Below, in pieces: positions 6,775 to 7,208 of a stretch of DNA of 7,208 bases. Below the pieces are notes generated by a model. It saw only the letters and a program-made list of their open reading frames with translations. It was not told the origin of the DNA and ran no database searches. The DNA comes from Alphaproteobacteria bacterium (lineage in GTDB: Bacteria; Pseudomonadota; Alphaproteobacteria; Micropepsales; Micropepsaceae). The position numbers were made by a program, and so were the translations under genes. How positions within the stretch are numbered: position 1 is the first letter of the stretch; every line of letters starts with the position of its first letter. The stretch is taken from contig CANBZE010000093.1 in assembly GCA_947373775.1 (NCBI GenBank), forward strand, positions 1-7,208. The letters run 5' to 3'.

Positions 6775-7208
6775 ATGAAGCTTCCCCGCGCCTCCACCGT
6801 CGTCGCGTCCGTGTTCGGCATCGGCTATTTCGATGTCGCGCCCGGCACCATCATGAGCGCGATCGCGATCCCGCTTGGCATCCTGATCGCCCTGCATGGC
6901 GGCGGCGGCATGGGCCTGCTCGGCTCCAGCATTATCGTGCTGGTGATCGGCATCCTGGCCTGCGGCGACCATCTGCGCGAAACCGGCCGCGATGATCCGT
7001 CCGAATGCGTGATCGACGAGCTGGCGGGGCAATGGTTCGCCTGTTCCTTCTGTCTTCTCACCTTCGGCGGATTGGTGCCGGTGGAGCAGCACATCTCCCT
7101 GCTCTCCTTCGGCCTGGCGTTTGTGTTCTTCCGCCTGTTCGACATCTGGAAGCCCAGGCCGGTGAGCTGGGCCGACCAGAATCTGAAAGGTGGCCTGGGC
7201 GTGATGAC
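6775..7208 (+). CDS. pgpA: Phosphatidylglycerophosphatase A, N-terminal part (gene runs off the right edge)
   Basis: Membrane phosphatase that converts phosphatidylglycerophosphate to phosphatidylglycerol, the last step of that lipid's synthesis. 144 codons are visible of a family usually about 155-175 residues, so only a short tail is missing. Evidence: N-terminal FGIGYFDVAPGT (14-25, the usual APGT motif), hydrophobic segments at about 27-40, 48-63, 87-100 and 108-120, the acidic motif GRDDPSECVIDELAGQW (71-87, with the D/E residues thought to bind Mg2+), FRLFDIWKPRP (119-129) and DQNLKGGLGVM (134-144). The ATG at 6775 follows the ispDF TAA with no intervening base, and only a weak GTGAG lies upstream, so translation probably depends on ribosomes finishing ispDF. 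Pairing ispDF with pgpA is a recurrent arrangement in Alphaproteobacteria. Family assignment is firm; activity is inferred. Confidence 0.93.
   Translation, partial: MKLPRASTVVASVFGIGYFDVAPGTIMSAIAIPLGILIALHGGGGMGLLGSSIIVLVIGILACGDHLRETGRDDPSECVIDELAGQWFACSFCLLTFGGLVPVEQHISLLSFGLAFVFFRLFDIWKPRPVSWADQNLKGGLGVM

Noticed and set aside
6361..7092. Leftward open frame opposite IspF and pgpA
   Set aside because: Both genes on the other strand carry intact family motifs; the frame has typical H/D/Q/G-rich shadow composition.

Overview
The window is high in G+C (judged by eye) and carries a gene set typical of an alphaproteobacterium: a fused ispDF gene, and the paired nitrogen two-component systems NtrB/NtrC and NtrY/NtrX in tandem. 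That combination is characteristic of Alphaproteobacteria. I cannot name a genus or order. I found no mobile element, CRISPR array, tRNA, rRNA or sign of recent transfer. Every gene is intact except where the window cuts ntrX and pgpA.

Layout. The left three quarters (1-5516) is one set of leftward genes, in transcription order ntrB (5516-4404), ntrC (4401-2959), a 247-bp gap, ntrY (start about 2711, end 429) and ntrX (460, running off the left edge). A 127-bp divergent intergenic region (5517-5643) separates ntrB from the rightward pair ispDF (5644-6774) and pgpA (6775, running off the right edge). ntrB/ntrC are 2 bp apart, ntrY/ntrX overlap by 32 bp, and ispDF/pgpA abut with no gap, so each pair is probably co-transcribed.

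Function. NtrB is a soluble PAS histidine kinase and NtrC is its sigma-54 activator with a complete GAFTGA loop; together they should switch on nitrogen-scavenging genes. NtrY is a four-helix membrane kinase with HAMP and PAS domains, and NtrX is its response regulator, linked in other alphaproteobacteria to nitrogen, redox and envelope control. IspDF carries out two steps of the MEP isoprenoid pathway, and PgpA makes phosphatidylglycerol.

Less ordinary points lie mostly outside the coding sequences. There is a 13-bp perfect inverted repeat whose arms flank and include the ntrC stop codon, forming a two-tier hairpin between ntrBC and ntrYX. The ntrB/ispDF region has two face-to-face sigma-70-like promoters sharing their -10 bases, framed by an 8-bp inverted repeat. 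ntrB appears to start at TTG. No dusB (nifR3) gene lies upstream of ntrB, although that is the common alphaproteobacterial arrangement. I see no evidence of a wholly new biological system here.
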